64,000 nt of DNA from Selaginella tamariscina (Eukaryota > Streptophyta > Lycopodiopsida > Selaginellales > Selaginellaceae). The stretch is from the NCBI GenBank assembly GCA_003024785.1, contig PUQB01000161.1, positions 414,779 through 478,778 of the forward strand, written 5' to 3'. The notes under the pieces are model-generated. The model made no database searches, was not told the origin of the DNA, and worked only from the letters and a program-made list of their open reading frames with translations. Shown in pieces: positions 13,201 to 26,314 of this stretch. The position numbers and the translations under genes were made by a program. Position 1 is the stretch's first letter; every line of letters starts with the position of its first letter.

Positions 13201-16200
13201 GAGGACCAACTCAAAGAGCTTCTGAAGCAGAAACAGTATACCGAAGCAGTGAACCTGGCAAAAGGAGACGAATATACCGTCAGCGGAGACGAACATACCG
13301 TGAAAAGCAGGCTGTCTATGGTGCACGCAGAAGCCGGTTTTCTGCTTATATCTGATCTCCGTTTTGAAGACGCCGTTAATCATTTTTTGCAGTCTGAGAT
13401 TGTGGAGCCTATGGAATTATTTCCATTTTTTCCCTCTTTAACATCCCGTTGGAGGGCCATGGTACTTATTATTATATCAATCTGTATTTTTCACACACAC
13501 ACACACACATGGAAGAGAGAGCCCTAAACACATACATGGTACATGTATACACAGACATATGCAAAAATACGTAGGTACACATTGCACATACGTCGACTAA
13601 ATGATCTTTCCCTCCATAAATATAGATGTATAGTGCGTATAATTATATAGTTATGCAATAGAACTATATGGTATGTATAATATATATTATACTAAGTGCT
13701 ATTATATTAGGTACCTCGTAAACGCTACTGGGGTCTTCATTCACCTCCACATCCTATACGTACAGTGATTGAGAACGGGCTATTTTCTCTTGTTTCTCTG
13801 TCTAAAGATCCACTTATTGGTGATACACCAAGTAGGAATATGCTATCTAATCAGTATATTCTCAAAGCATCTCAGAATTTTGCCAGGTATGTACCTACTA
13901 ATATACATCCTATTCTCATGACTTACGTATTTTCAGATATTGGGAAATAACAAGGAGAAAAAATTTAAGTTCGACAGTGAAAGAAGCAATCGACACAGTT
14001 TTGATGAAGTTATATATAGAACTAGGATTCACTAAACAACTAGAAGAACTTGTTTCATCAAGCAACTTCTGCCTTTTGGTAGGCTATTGTGTCATATCTA
14101 TACATATATTCTTTGTATATATACATACATACAATACATGCTTGTTGTAGGACGAGGTGGAAGCCTTACTAAGAGATTCTGGGAACTTTCACGCTTTAGC
14201 ACTGCTATATGAAAGCAAGAATATGCTGGAATCTGCACTTCAAGTCTGGGAATATCTTGCATCATCTGGGGATCGTGTGGCTACGACTGAAGCAGCAAGG
14301 GTCTTAGAAACGTGCTCGGATTCGAATATTGTCCTTCACCATATACTCTGGGTTCGTGTCGTACGTGTGTGTATGCATGTGCATATGTGTATAATTGATT
14401 GTATGTATTGATATCATATAGATGTACACATATACACTTAAATATGCTTTACATTTATAGGTGTGCGAGTCTAATGTTTCAGACCTATGTAATCGACGTG
14501 TGTAAATGTTATCTGTATCACACACACACACACACTTAGATATACACACTTAAAAGCATATATATATTAACCTTTATATATACACATGCATGTAGGGCAT
14601 ATAACTATGTATATATATGTATGTGTTTAAATGTTTCAGATTATTGATATGGATGGAGAAACCGGTTTGCGTGTATTAACATCTTCAAAACGAAAGGAAC
14701 TTCTTCCAGCAGGTTATCCATATAATTTAACATAGGTTCAAATTAAGCTGATGATTTTAATTTCAATCATTTGTAGATGATGTTCTCGCAGCACTCAAAC
14801 CAGACTGTACGCTGATCCGCCAGAGGTGATATATCATTATTATGCACACATATATTTACATACAGGCACATATATCACTACATACATAGATGTATACTTA
14901 TTATGAGGGTTAGGTACTTGCAGTGGCTTATAGAAGACCAGGGTTCGGAGGATCCAACTATTCACACTGAACTTGGTATATCTCTTGCTAATTCAGCACT
15001 TACGACAGAAGATTCTCGAGCATCTTTTCAGATGTTTCTTGAAAGCTCTAATAAGTGCGATGCTGGTGCTGTTCTCGGCTTAATACGGGGTACAAACCTC
15101 TGGAGAGAACAGGTGCGTGCGTGTATGTGCACACATATATATACAAAAATATAACAATCTTGTGTGTAATATGTATAGACGCTGATGGAGTTATGCAGGC
15201 AATTCTACACATGAAGCAAGGAAATGAAGCTCTTGCATTGGAGATATTGGCAATGTAAGTCTGTTTTCATTATCATATAAAACAATTCATGCTTAACTTA
15301 TTAGTTTATATGCATCTATATAAAATTGATATTTGTTATTTATTTTCTATACAGCAAACTTCAAGACAGTGATGCTGCGGAGAAGTACTGCGCTGAGCTC
15401 GGCCGGCCAGACGCTTACATACAGTAATCCATATACTACAAGCTATGCCTGCATGTGTTTATGATAGTTTAATGCAGACTTCTCCATATATATCTGGGCA
15501 ACGAGGGCAATATACATCATGTTATACGTCTGCTAAATAAACATGGTCCTGGATTAGATCCTATACAAGTATTGGAGGTAACTTTTACTATCTATATTCA
15601 GCTTTTAATATGCATAATTGATCTGATTATTGTTTATGTTATATTATCTAGGCACGCTAATTATTCATATACAAATACTGAACCTTATTACGGTTGCAGG
15701 CTTTACCATCAGATATACCTCTTCCCGTAGCTTATCAGTCTCTAGTGAGAATGCTCAGAGCTCGGGTGCATGACCATCGTCATGGCCAGGTATGTGCGTG
15801 CGTGTGTGTGTGATTTTGTACTCTACACATACTAAAGGTACATGGATACTACGTACAAGATATATAATATACGTGTCTATACCTGTACACATATTATGCT
15901 AAGACATTCACATTGTTGTAATGTAGATTGCAAAATACTTAATGAAAGGGGTTAATCTTGAAGCTCGAGTGGCAAAGCTCTCTGAGAAATCACGGAATAT
16001 TCAGATAACGGTGGAGAGTATATGCTCTTCATGCAATGCACGTATTGGAACAAGGCCGTTTGTAGTTTATCCAAACAACTCTATCGTTTGCTTCAAGGTA
16101 TGTCAATTTTATATTTACTCTATAGTCTACTTCATTTATTTACTTAGTTTAATGTGTGTGTGTGCGTGTGCGTGAGAGAGAGAGAGAGAGAGCGCTTACT

Positions 16201-16340
16201 GTAAGCTAAAGTATATAGAAGTTATCTAATCAATGTATAATATAAACAAACATAATATACATTTCATATTATTGTTATTATGATTTTGTTGGTTTTGTTG
16301 AATGCAGTGCTTGAAACATCGGGAATTGACTCCAGTTTGA
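10207..16340 (+). CDS. VPS3: VPS3 / TRAP1-like CORVET tethering subunit, 20 exons
   Basis: Exons: 10207-10399, 10512-10576, 11364-11621, 11933-12143, 12314-12449, 12602-12845, 13038-13124, 13174-13461, 13711-13886, 13937-14078, 14151-14351, 14640-14712, 14777-14825, 14914-15112, 15199-15254, 15355-15423, 15478-15577, 15700-15789, 15927-16097, 16308-16340. Every junction is GT-AG and in phase; they join to 946 codons. The N-terminal half is a CNH-type beta-propeller (about residues 15-420) with a Ser-rich insert at about 65-130. It is followed by VHAEAGFLL..FEDAVNHFL, the block typical of Vps39/TRAP1 proteins, then alpha-solenoid repeats, and a C-terminal C-x2-C...C-x2-C finger (CSSCNARIGT...VCFKCLK). 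Plant VPS3 proteins act with the class C core in CORVET at endosomes and vacuoles. The C terminus stops soon after the finger, shorter than I recall for Arabidopsis. A small internal duplication, GDEYTV/GDEHTV, lies in exon 8. ATG 10207 is the first in frame. Confidence 0.9.
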
Positions 16341-16508
16341 ATTTAGAGTGTATAATATACCTGTAAGTTTAAAATTATAAATGTGTCAATATGAGATCAG
16401 TTTATCATCTGTTTATAGATGCACGTGTATTCAACAGATATCCATTTGTATTAGTATCTGATTAAAACTATGCATATACACGCGTGTAGTACTGTGTGTG
16501 TCTATATC

Positions 16509-16555
<47 letters not shown>

Positions 16556-16798
16556 TGTCAACGAAGTAACACTTATCAATATTAATGTATTCGTGGTGTG
16601 TGTGTGCTCATACAGACTCTTCGGTTATGATATCACGAACCAGGTATATATTATTCTTTATTATTTGAGAGTATATCATATAATAATTTCATACACATTT
16701 TGTTCGTAGGTAATATCGTTGCTACTGAAAGTGGTGTGTCTATGTGTTTACAATTATGCTTGTTTCATATCTACGTATGTGTATACTGTCTTTTATGT

Positions 16799-16830
<32 letters not shown>

Positions 16831-18800
16831 GTGTGTGTGTGTGTGTGTGTGTGTGTGTTAAGTATGTATGTATGTATGTATGTATATATATATTTATAGA
16901 TAGAGTACGTGTTTATGTCTATTATGAACATCAACGAACATTTATCTTATACATGAAATATACAGTTTAAAATCGAACCGAAAATTCAAGAAAGTATGAA
17001 ATATACATAATGTTTGTCTATACTTCAGCGTATAATAAACAGAATATAATAACTCTCTTTAAAGAACACACGCATGTTGCATTACACATGCATGGGCGAG
17101 CGTGTGTTGCTTAGTACATACCATCAACCATATAATTTAGTAAGATTTTGAAATTCGAACCATGTTTTTTTCTTTTTAAAAGTGATCCACTGAAATGCTC
17201 GTTCTTTTTTTAAATTTTTGAATTACAAAGGAACAACTTTTGAATTAATTAGTTTACATTACATTTCAGAATAAATAAATAGAATTGCTTAATGGTTGTA
17301 AGTTACTAATTTAATCTTCTTAATCAAGTTGACCACAACTTTGTTTTGAGGTGCTCCTAGTATGGAGGTTCACGATTGGCTTGCACATTTTCTTAATATT
17401 ACAATATATTATGATTGAACAACTACAATGTATTTATGAATTTTTTTAGATATTTATTTTTTAGTGTTATAATAATCATTCATCATTTGGTTGTTATTCT
17501 AATTGATGATCATCACTTATTTGTTCTTTAAATAAAATTTAAGTTAACTTTTAAAAAGTTTTCAAGCAATGCTTTTCAATAACTTTATAGTTTGAATTCA
17601 AATAAATATATTATGCAATTTATTATTAGATTTTATAAATTTTTGATGCAAAACAATTATATCATATTTGAGTATCTTATTTTTTGTTTTGATCTGTGGA
17701 TTATGTTCATGCTTTGGGTCATATGAACTTGGAAGAAGCTTTTACATGTGCAATGTTTTAAGATAACTTATATAGTGCAACAACTCATTCTCAAGGTAGT
17801 TATTCTTTATACCTCTTTCAAATGGTCATATTTTCATAAAAATAAAAGCTGTTTGTGTTCAAGGTATTAACGTTATTGAAGGAAAATGACTCTTATGTTC
17901 ATTGGTGATAATGTATTGTAATAATGATCACATATGAAAAATAAAGAAAAAATAAAGGGAAAAACCTATGACACTTCAAAATCTTTTTATTAATTAATTT
18001 TTATATTTTCATCATAACATAATTATTTTGTCACACTCCTATTTATAAAGAAAGAAAAAAATTTTGTAAAAGCTTAAAAACTTGATCTTATCTATATACA
18101 CAAACCCTTGAGCCTTGCTTTTAAAATAATATAAATTACATAGTAATAATGGTAGGGTTTGAAAGGTGGGCTTGACCCATAAATGGGGTTATAAAAATAG
18201 GTGGACTTAACTTAGAAATGATGTAAAAAGGCGACTTGACTTTTACTTGGGAAGGTAACAAGAAAGGTGCAAGAGCTTTAAATATATAATAGTGTTGATT
18301 AGTTTGACCATGCAAAAAACAACAACAAAGGGAAATAATAAAGACGTATAAATATAAGTAGAAGATTAATCTATTATATGCATATCAAGGGCTACCAAGA
18401 TGATGTTCTAAATTTTCCTACGACATTGGGCCGTGCCTTAGTTCCTTCCATACACATAACCTACCCAAATAACACACATTGCTATGCAATGTAGGTTGTT
18501 TGACAATCAATAGCTACTATCGAACATGAAAGCACTTCAAGTTGTAACCATTAATTCATGTGTCATGTTGCTCTTCATCCAAAATTATTAAAAATATGAT
18601 CATTTTTATATGCCTCCATAATCATGAAAGGTCCATCTCATCTTAGTAAGAACTTATTTGAAAAGGTCTTATCTAATCGACTATTATATTCATTATAAAT
18701 CACCCCATTTAAAGTGATCATTCTCAAATCTTCTTATCGAATTTGATCTTTCACTTTTGTTGTATTGCCTTTACAAGTTACAAGGTTTTTTTTGTGATTC
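16341..18800. repeat. Microsatellite-rich, then AT-rich intergenic DNA
   Basis: Dinucleotide runs include (TA)n then (GA)n at about 16508-16555, and (TA)n then (TG)n at about 16800-16858 followed by a TATG tetranucleotide run to about 16883. From about 17100 to 18800 the DNA is AT-rich with no gene I can support. Confidence 0.7.
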
Positions 18801-18815
18801 ATTCATGCTCTTTAA

Positions 18816-20340
18816 TTAAACCATTCTCAACTGTAAGTCCTCACCAGTTCCAAGCCCATGCCTTAATGCTAGATGCAAACTTGGTATCTCTAACTTAATT
18901 AGTATCACTTCTATCCCATGTGTTGTCCTAAAAACCCAAAGTGTTATCGGTAACCACTTGTCCCAATCCTTCTTATGATCCATTACAAGCTTAGCTAATA
19001 TATTACACAACACTCCATTTGTCTGTTCCACCAATCTGTTAGATTGAGGATAATAACTTATCAATTATCGTTGTGTGATGGACAATTGAATAAAAGTATC
19101 TCCACTTTATTGTAGAAATGGGAACCCTAATTTATTACTATACCAAACTAGTAACAATGTTCTGGATGATGAAATTTGTTGCGAATCTCTTTGGTATAAT
19201 CTCAAACATAGACTACTTCCACCCGCCTCATGAGATATTTAATCACAATAATAATCTTTTTTTGGAAGAAGCACTAACAAGGGATTAACAAAGTTTATTC
19301 TACTTCTCAATGGACTTATTGGTAAATAAGATGAAAAGGTCCTTGTACAACTCTCTTTTCCCAAAACTTTAGCAAACTTGCAAGTTCGATAGCACTCCTT
19401 AATATTCTTAAGAGGGTCAACCAAAATTATCATGCATTAACTATTTTCTTAAAAGTATAATTGTGCAAGAAGTGTTCATCATAAAACTTTCATGATATTG
19501 CTCATAATTTTTTTTCTTAACAACCACTGCTCATTCGAAACACATCGTTTCTTCTATCCTATAAAGTAACACACCCATCACCATATAGGGTCAAGATTGT
19601 TGCATGATCTCATCCATTAAAAAATCAGACTTCTAGGTGAAAGAGCACAAACCTGTAAGAGATAATGGAACTTCTCAATGTCACTTTAGTTTAGCATTTT
19701 TATTAAACCCACTCTTGTACTATTTTCATATTGAAATTCAAAATTATACTTAGTCAAGGTCATGATCCACCTAAAAAACTTCCCGATGAGCTAGGATTGT
19801 TAGCAATGTACTAAGTCTTGCATTGTTGGTAAAGAAAACAAAGTGGCATCCTCACAAGTAATGTTGAATTTTTATTTGCATATATGATTGCTATTGCTTA
19901 CTTTCTCAACAATGAGTAGTTGAACTCTGGCCTTTGTAATTATCTTCCTGCATAATAAAAAGAAAACAAGTATTCACATGTCCCCTTCTGCATTAGGATC
20001 ATAATGATTGAAACTTCTCCAACGTTAAGATTGACATAGAACAATTTCTTCCATCTAGGTGCCACAAAATCGATGCGAATTTAGTGCAATCTTGAGCTTC
20101 TCAAACAATGCTTAACATAAATGTGACTCCCTTTGTGAAGTAGTTAGTTCAATGGATATAAATTTTGCGAATCCCTCCACAAATTTATAATAGTATCATA
20201 TCAAACCTACAACTTTCGTACTTTTTTGACACAAGTTAGAGTTGGTAATGTGAGTAACTTGTCCACCTTGTTCCATCCTTTGAGATCACATGTCCCACTA
20301 TGGTTCCCTTGGCACTATGAATTTTTTTTTGGGTTCAAGC
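18816..20340 (-). pseudogene. Decayed Ty3/gypsy pol (RNase H and integrase pieces)
   Basis: Frame 18816-19064 carries the integrase C-terminal block YYPQSNRLVEQTNG, the counterpart of YHPQTNGLVERxN. Frame 19239-19433 may be the zinc-binding part ahead of it. Around 19690-19960 the minus strand reads like the end of RNase H (W..LTKYNFEFQYENST), where intact elements have a block leading to ADALSR. Stops and shifts are everywhere. The order on the minus strand (RNase H then integrase) fits Ty3/gypsy. The LTR-family segment at 20455 may be its LTR but no clean border is visible. Confidence 0.65.
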
Positions 20341-20454
20341 ACATTCAACCTTTGAAATGTTAGTAATAACTTTTCCAAATGGCTCATTATCACTATACAT
20401 GCTTTATGTGAAGCTAAAACTTACCTTCTAAAAAACTCTTTCCCGATTTTGACA

Positions 20455-21340
20455 TGCTAGTTAGGTTTTTCAGTTATATTAAATGAGTTTGGCATGTTAA
20501 ATAAGTAGGTTAACTTAACTCTAGGGTTGCCCTAACCCACGACCTAAAATCATTAATTAACAATTTTGATTTAGGCCACTTTAAATCACTAAATAAACCA
20601 TAATGGTTTAAATTAATAAATTTCAAAACCAATTTATTTTTAAATAGTAAAAATCATGGTTTAAGCAAAAAAGTTAATTCCTAAAATTCCCTCCCCTCAG
20701 GTAGGGTTTTAGGGGTAAGAGCTAGAATAGAGTAGCTCATCTTACTAACAAAGGGGTTGGCATTCGTGCCAACCCACTTACACAAATAGGAAAGGAGGGA
20801 GGGCTTCATTAAATAAATAAGTAGTATATATGTAGTGAGAGTTTTTAGGTTCAAAAGAGAATTTATTATTCTCTTACCGATGCAAGCTAAGCTTGTGTCA
20901 TCAAGGCCGCCCCAACTTTAAACGATAGGATACGTCCACCTTTAGGTTAGTCTACCCTTAACGTTGGCAAGATTTTGTCCTTGTGACTGGGATGTCACGT
21001 AAGGAGTTAATTAATTTCTTGATCTATTAACTTGTTCACAAGTCTGAAAAAGATTTTCGAATTAACGTTTTGCAAGAATAATGGTTGAGCCTTGCTCCGA
21101 CTGCCTCATCCATGCCAAGTTAGGAATGATACTTGCAACTTAACTAGCCCACACATCTAGACTCCAAGGTGAGCATTGTTCGTGGACTCTTAGCCAATTA
21201 GGTGTGAGTTCCTAAGAGACGGGTTCCTAACATGGGTTACTTTATTAGATCTCGTGGGGTTTTCATAAGGGATTCTAGGTTGGCATCTGGCAGCCGCCTT
21301 AGTGACACTAAGTAAAAACTCTAATAGTTTGTATTTAGGT
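20455..21340 (+). mobile_element. Degenerate copy of the LTR family, truncated
   Basis: It shares with the 57.4-kb LTR the GGTTGCCCTAACCC block, the CAACCCACTTACACAAATAGG block, the stretch with GCAAGCTTGTGTCATCAAGGC and the TACCCTTAACGTTGGC block. It keeps the same orientation. About 150 bases near 20545-20695 have no counterpart and look inserted or diverged. Neither LTR terminus is clear. Confidence 0.65.
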
Positions 21341-21872
21341 TGGGGTTTATATATATACACACAAATAAAGAAAAGATATATCCTTCACTATATTTATTCT
21401 GTTGTCTAATTATAGGATTAACCACTTCGTATATAATTGTAATAACTTTCAAAATATATCATGGTTAGCCCCATACTATCCTACTACCTTACAATATCCC
21501 CCTCGTAAACTTTAATTGCATAACATGATAAATTAAGGTTAAGCCTTGACATCTTTTACATGGTATACTTGAGGACCTACTTGCTAAATAATTTTTTAAA
21601 CCATTTTCAAAAAAATAGAGTGAGTTTATTTTGTCGAAGTTCCATAAAAATATACAAGAACAAGGTAATAATAAGCATAATGAGGATGTAGTTCATAACA
21701 AAAATTATAACCTTATTGTTATTAAACTTGTGTTCAACCAAATGTTTTGTTAATTATATATAACAAAGAAAGAACTTGATCTAAGTAAGTTGTTTAATAT
21801 TGAACTTTGCATACTTGAGTTGGCGCTAAGCCAAATCAATTTCGATAAGTATTTATGTAAATCTTATTCATA

Positions 21873-22080
21873 ATGATGGGATTGGTCTTTTACAATATTT
21901 GGCATTTGCTTACAACACAAACATTTAGAGTTTCATTAAAATGTCTCAATTCAAAGCATTGTATGGTAAGACCCTTACTTAAAATCATACTTTTAAAGTC
22001 CGATTTAAATACTCCACCAAACAATACCATGTGTTTTATGAATGAAAAGAAAATGTAAAAAATTATTGGATAGCTATTCA
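21873..22080 (+). pseudogene. Ty3/gypsy integrase fragment, plus strand
   Basis: Around 21890-21980 the plus strand reads FAYNTN..SFIKMSQFKALYGK, matching the conserved integrase block FAYN-x-S-x6-SPF-x-ALYG. It has an internal stop and no neighbours in the right order on this strand. Confidence 0.6.
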
Positions 22081-22125
22081 TAAAATGAAAACTTTAAAAC
22101 TTTAATAACAAACATGTGTCCATTA

Positions 22126-22660
22126 TCAACAAAATCCTTCTAAACACAAATGATGCAAAATTACATGAGTAAATAAGAAATCAGCAACACTACGAGCTGT
22201 GACATGTGATAAAGCTCCAACTGCCACCCAATGTGTAAAATAATATGTTAAACCACAACATAACAGGTTGTTAACACCCAGTTGAGGAAAAGGACCAATT
22301 AAATTGTAGGTCACAAGTCCAAATGGCCATTTAATTTTAAAGCATTAATAGATTGTGAAGAGTTTTAAATTTGACATAATGGCTAGCTTTGCATATAGTG
22401 GATCACATCTCCTCGCATATTTAGTTAACAAAAAGAACATTATAAACTTGTTAAAGTTTTACAATATCAAAATGTCCACCAGAAAAGTAAAGAATCATAA
22501 TATGTTATAAGATACCTAAGAACAAAAACCATTGGAATTATCAAACATAATGCAAATGGAATATTTATACTAACAAAATAAACCACACCATCACATATGC
22601 AACATTGGGATGTGATCGTGTATTTTGGATGCCCCCAATGATTAATGTATTTCATGACAA
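22126..22660 (-). pseudogene. Ty3/gypsy integrase fragment, minus strand
   Basis: The frame 22126-22314 reads LIGPFPQ..N..YYFTHWVAVGALSHVTARSVADFLF, the first half of the integrase catalytic core with the D of DLIGPFP lost. The region to 22660 holds a poor match to the sequence that precedes it in gypsy pol. It lies back to back with the plus-strand integrase piece at 21873, so the two come from different insertions or from a rearrangement. Confidence 0.6.
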
Positions 22661-22714
22661 AACACTTTTACTCGGACATAAAAGAAAGAGTTTCCTTGCT
22701 TTTTATATATGTAT

Positions 22715-24375
22715 GCCTTATTCATAGTTTTCACTATGAACCTACTTTTTATTTAGAGATTGATTGTTGTTACCTAATGTAATTCATGTCAGACCTCTAA
22801 ATAAGTGGAAAATAGCTTCACTTGGTGCACTAAGGTTTTTAAGGATGGTTTGGCTAGTTATCACTAAACACCTCAAGAAACTTCGAGAAAGGTGGAACTT
22901 CACCATTTAGAACTTTCCTCTTTTTTTAAGTTCAAGGTTCTTGAGTGTGTTCATGAGTGGGAGATGTAGCCCCAATAGCATGCCGGTGCTGCTCTGGTAT
23001 AACCACCCCGCCACAATCCACCCCCACCTAGTAAGTTCAACATGTCAAATAAGGTTAGGGACACCCCTAAGGTTGACATAATCCTAGGGTTGCTTTAACC
23101 CCACACCTTAATCCCCTCCCCCAAGGTTGGGTTTAGAGGTTAAGTAAATTAACTCACTAACACTAGGTTAGCTTTTCGTGCTAGCTTGCTCATACAAGTA
23201 GGAACTAAGGGGGTGTGGGACTCTGTTATAAAAATAAGGTAGGGTAGTTGTAGCAAAAAGTTCCTGGATTCATAAGTGAGCTCGTTATTATTCTATTGGT
23301 GCAAGCTTTAGCTTGTCTCGTCAAGGCACAACCCATCACTAATTTCCAATGCATAGGGGTACATCACACCTTAAGGGTTATCCAACCCTTATCATTGAGA
23401 AATCTGCACCTGGGAGGTTTTAACAAAATATGTATGAAGAACAAATTAACGTCTCCATAGCAATGTTTGATGATGTACAAGGTTTTTTCCTTGGCATGGG
23501 ACTTCGTGACTCCATCACACATAGTTCTCTTTATTAGGTTCTTGAGGGTTTATAAAGAGGAGTTCTAGAGTTGGCATCTGCAAGCCACGTTTGTGGCACC
23601 ATGTCCATGTGTAGCTCTTGAGTTTGAAGGGTTATGGCGAGATAACTCACATCTTGAGAAACAGTGTTATATGAACATGTGACACTAGGCTACACAACAC
23701 AAGGCTCTTGAGACATGTTCTTTGGGATTGTGTTATGGGTTCAATGCCAAAGGGTTAGATACTTTAACAAGCAAGCATGCTTGTGTTCACATCATGGTGC
23801 TAAGCCTTTGGCATCTACTCAATAAAGGTTAAGTCTCATAATTGGGTGTGTTAGTGAACACACTTGGCTAGGGGTGTGTGTGTAAACATGTCCAAGAGTC
23901 GAATAATCTAAATTCATTAGCATGAGCCAGACACTCACATAGTTGCATGCTTAGAGTTCTTCAAATTAATCATGGGACTAAGGTATGACTTAGCCTCACA
24001 AACCCTTAGGTGTTAATCATGAGGTTCCCTTGTCACCCTAAAGGGGTTGTACTCCCGAATTAAGGTGATTCATAAAGGGGTGAGTGATGATGCCTTAACT
24101 TTATCATGAGGTATGTGTGAGACACATCTTTTTGATGGAGTTAGGACATGAACATGTCTAAGTCTTATATGGTAAGATCCTAAAGTTTATTTGAGTTATC
24201 TTATGGGTTCAGAAGATAACCATTTTAAGGGATTTAAGATAGAATTTTAAGTCTCATGTTTATTTGGGTATATGAATTAAACTCTCAAGTTTGTTTTAAA
24301 AAACTTAATGTTGCTCACATATGTCGTTGATGATGGATGCCATGTATTGGCTTTTTGAGTTAAAATTTTAACACC
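22715..24375 (+). mobile_element. Degenerate full-length copy of the LTR family (copy C)
   Basis: It begins near CATAGTTTTCACTATGA (compare CATAGTTTTTACTATGAC at the start of the 57.4-kb LTR) and ends near GTTAAAATTTTAACA. Many internal blocks match in order. The terminal TG..CA is eroded and I see no target duplication. It is older than copies A and B. Around 22970-23030 a GC-rich stretch has no match in the other copies. Confidence 0.7.
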
Positions 24376-25016
24376 CTATGTTGTAATTATGATATTCCAT
24401 AAGAACTCCAGTGTTTGTTTTAAGAGCATATTTACTTCCCTTACAACTCCATTCTATATATGTGTTACGAATACGGTGTTCAAGTCCTTAAACTATTGTT
24501 ATAGAGATGTAGCAAGCTTGGTCAATGTAGCATTAAAAAAAAAAAAGGAGTGACTAGATTAAAAATGGCTATTGCAAATTTATTAAGAGTGAATACATCT
24601 TTTTATTTTCATTATTTTGGTGGTTAATTAAAGATTACACCATGTTGTCATATTTGTATAAAATAATTAAAGATTACACCACATTATCATCTTTATTTAA
24701 AATAATTAAATCTTACACCACATTATCATCTTTGTTTAGAAAATGTGATTAGATATATTCAAAAACTACAAAACCTTTGCTATACTGTTTTATACAATTT
24801 TTTAAATATAGAAAATGTTATCTTTACGATGGAAAATAATCTATAAAGACCTAGTATAAAACATGTACACTTATTAATGAATATAGACACTATCGTGTAT
24901 ATATTACACAAATGTGTGGTATATAGAATATATATCTTTATCTGACAATATATTAACGCGTATATTTAACAGAATAATTAAGCTTTATTTATATAATATT
25001 TAATTACAAGAAGGGT
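24376..25016. other. AT-rich intergenic DNA, no gene seen
   Basis: AT-rich, with a short direct repeat around 24630-24740 (AATTAAAGATTACACCA repeated with small changes about every 50 bases). No coding signal. Confidence 0.5.
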
Positions 25017-25320
25017 TGCATGGAGTTAATAAATCCATTCTGATTTTTGGTTAACTTTCCCTTCTGATACTCACAACAGAAAACCAAATAATTCAATAAG
25101 AACAAAATAGAAAAAGAATTCACAAATTTAAATAAACTAAATAATTAAAAAAGAGAGTGTATGAGAAACCCGAGAAGCATGTTCCCTTCTGAAATCCTCC
25201 TACATTTAAGTTTTCACACACGAGTATGTAAAATTGCTTCCAGAACACCTACATTTCAATGTGGGATTCATGGGGCGAGTTATGGGATTCGGTGGGCTAG
25301 ATATGGGATTGTGGTAAAGA

Positions 25321-26012
25321 ATGGGATCCTTGGGTGCATTAGCAATCGGATTAAGCGTGGTTTTTGTGGTGTTCCTGTTAATCCTTGCAGCAGAGATATA
25401 CTACCTCATTTGTTGGAAAAAACTAGGAATAGCTCAGCACAAAGGATTAATCTGTTGCAGGAGGATGAGGAAGAAATGGAGCTCAGGGAGGCGAGTGTCA
25501 TAGCGAACAGGAACGAGGGATTCCACGGGGACCTCTCGAGCACCAAGCTGTTCCCGGTTGTGTCCGAGGTGGACACCGATATGGGCCACTACAGGATGGG
25601 TCCGGCGAGGTTCCTGTTCACAATCCGGGAGGAAACTGAGGAGATTGAATCTGAGACGGTCAAGTCTCGAAATGGGTCGGTAGATTTCACAGTTTTACGA
25701 GGTGGGCTGTGTCTGTCTGAGCCAGGGACACCGTTCTTGACACCGCCGTCATCTCCGTCTGTGCTTGGGACCCGCCAATGACGCCTTCTTCCTCAGCGAT
25801 TAGGGCACTGGCGAGGGAGCCACCGGTATATGCTTCGTCTTCCTCGCCGCAGTGGAGTCGGAGTTTGTTGTATAGCAACCGGAGAATGCAGCGGACTACC
25901 ATGATGATGTTGCTGCATTCCGGCACGTCGCCGCCCGGAACACCGCCGGCGGCGTACCGCCCGCCGCCCACTCATTCCCGCGTATTAGGATTCTTTTGGA
26001 TATTCCTTTTCT
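25321..26012 (+). pseudogene. Small single-pass membrane protein, copy 2, frameshifted
   Basis: From ATG 25321 the frame reads MGSLGALAIGLSVVFVVFLLI and gives one clean membrane helix to LICWKK. One base is then missing, compared with copy 1, at about 25418, so the acidic middle (LLQEDEEEMELREASV, ARFLFTIREETEEIESE, GTPFLTPPSSP) continues in another frame. A second one-base loss near 25770 puts the Pro/Ser-rich tail (SGTSPPGTPPAAYRPPPT) in a third frame, ending at 26012. Each gap is filled in the other copy, so the ancestor was intact. The family appears to be a plant-specific protein of unknown function. The real start is the MGSLG methionine, not the upstream ATG at 25161. Confidence 0.6.
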
Positions 26013-26070
26013 AAATAAAATTTATACACACATTATACTTAATAAGCACCAAAGTCATTAACTCAATAAG

Positions 26071-26106
<36 letters not shown>

Positions 26107-26277
26107 TCTCTCTGTGGCACCCGTGTGTGTGAATAAACCATCAATTTGAAAGTAAAATTACATTAGCTTAAACTTTGTGCTACACACACACGCGTGCGCT
26201 GTGTGTGTGTGTGAGAAGAGAGAGAGAGAGTAGTTATTGAGTGAATAACCACATACCAATCAGATGACGAGCAAACA

Positions 26278-26314
<37 letters not shown>

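Noticed and set aside
16719..16970. Frames rich in VCVCVC, THTHTH and YIYIYI throughout the window
   Set aside because: They are translations of TG/CA and TA microsatellites, mostly in introns, not genes.
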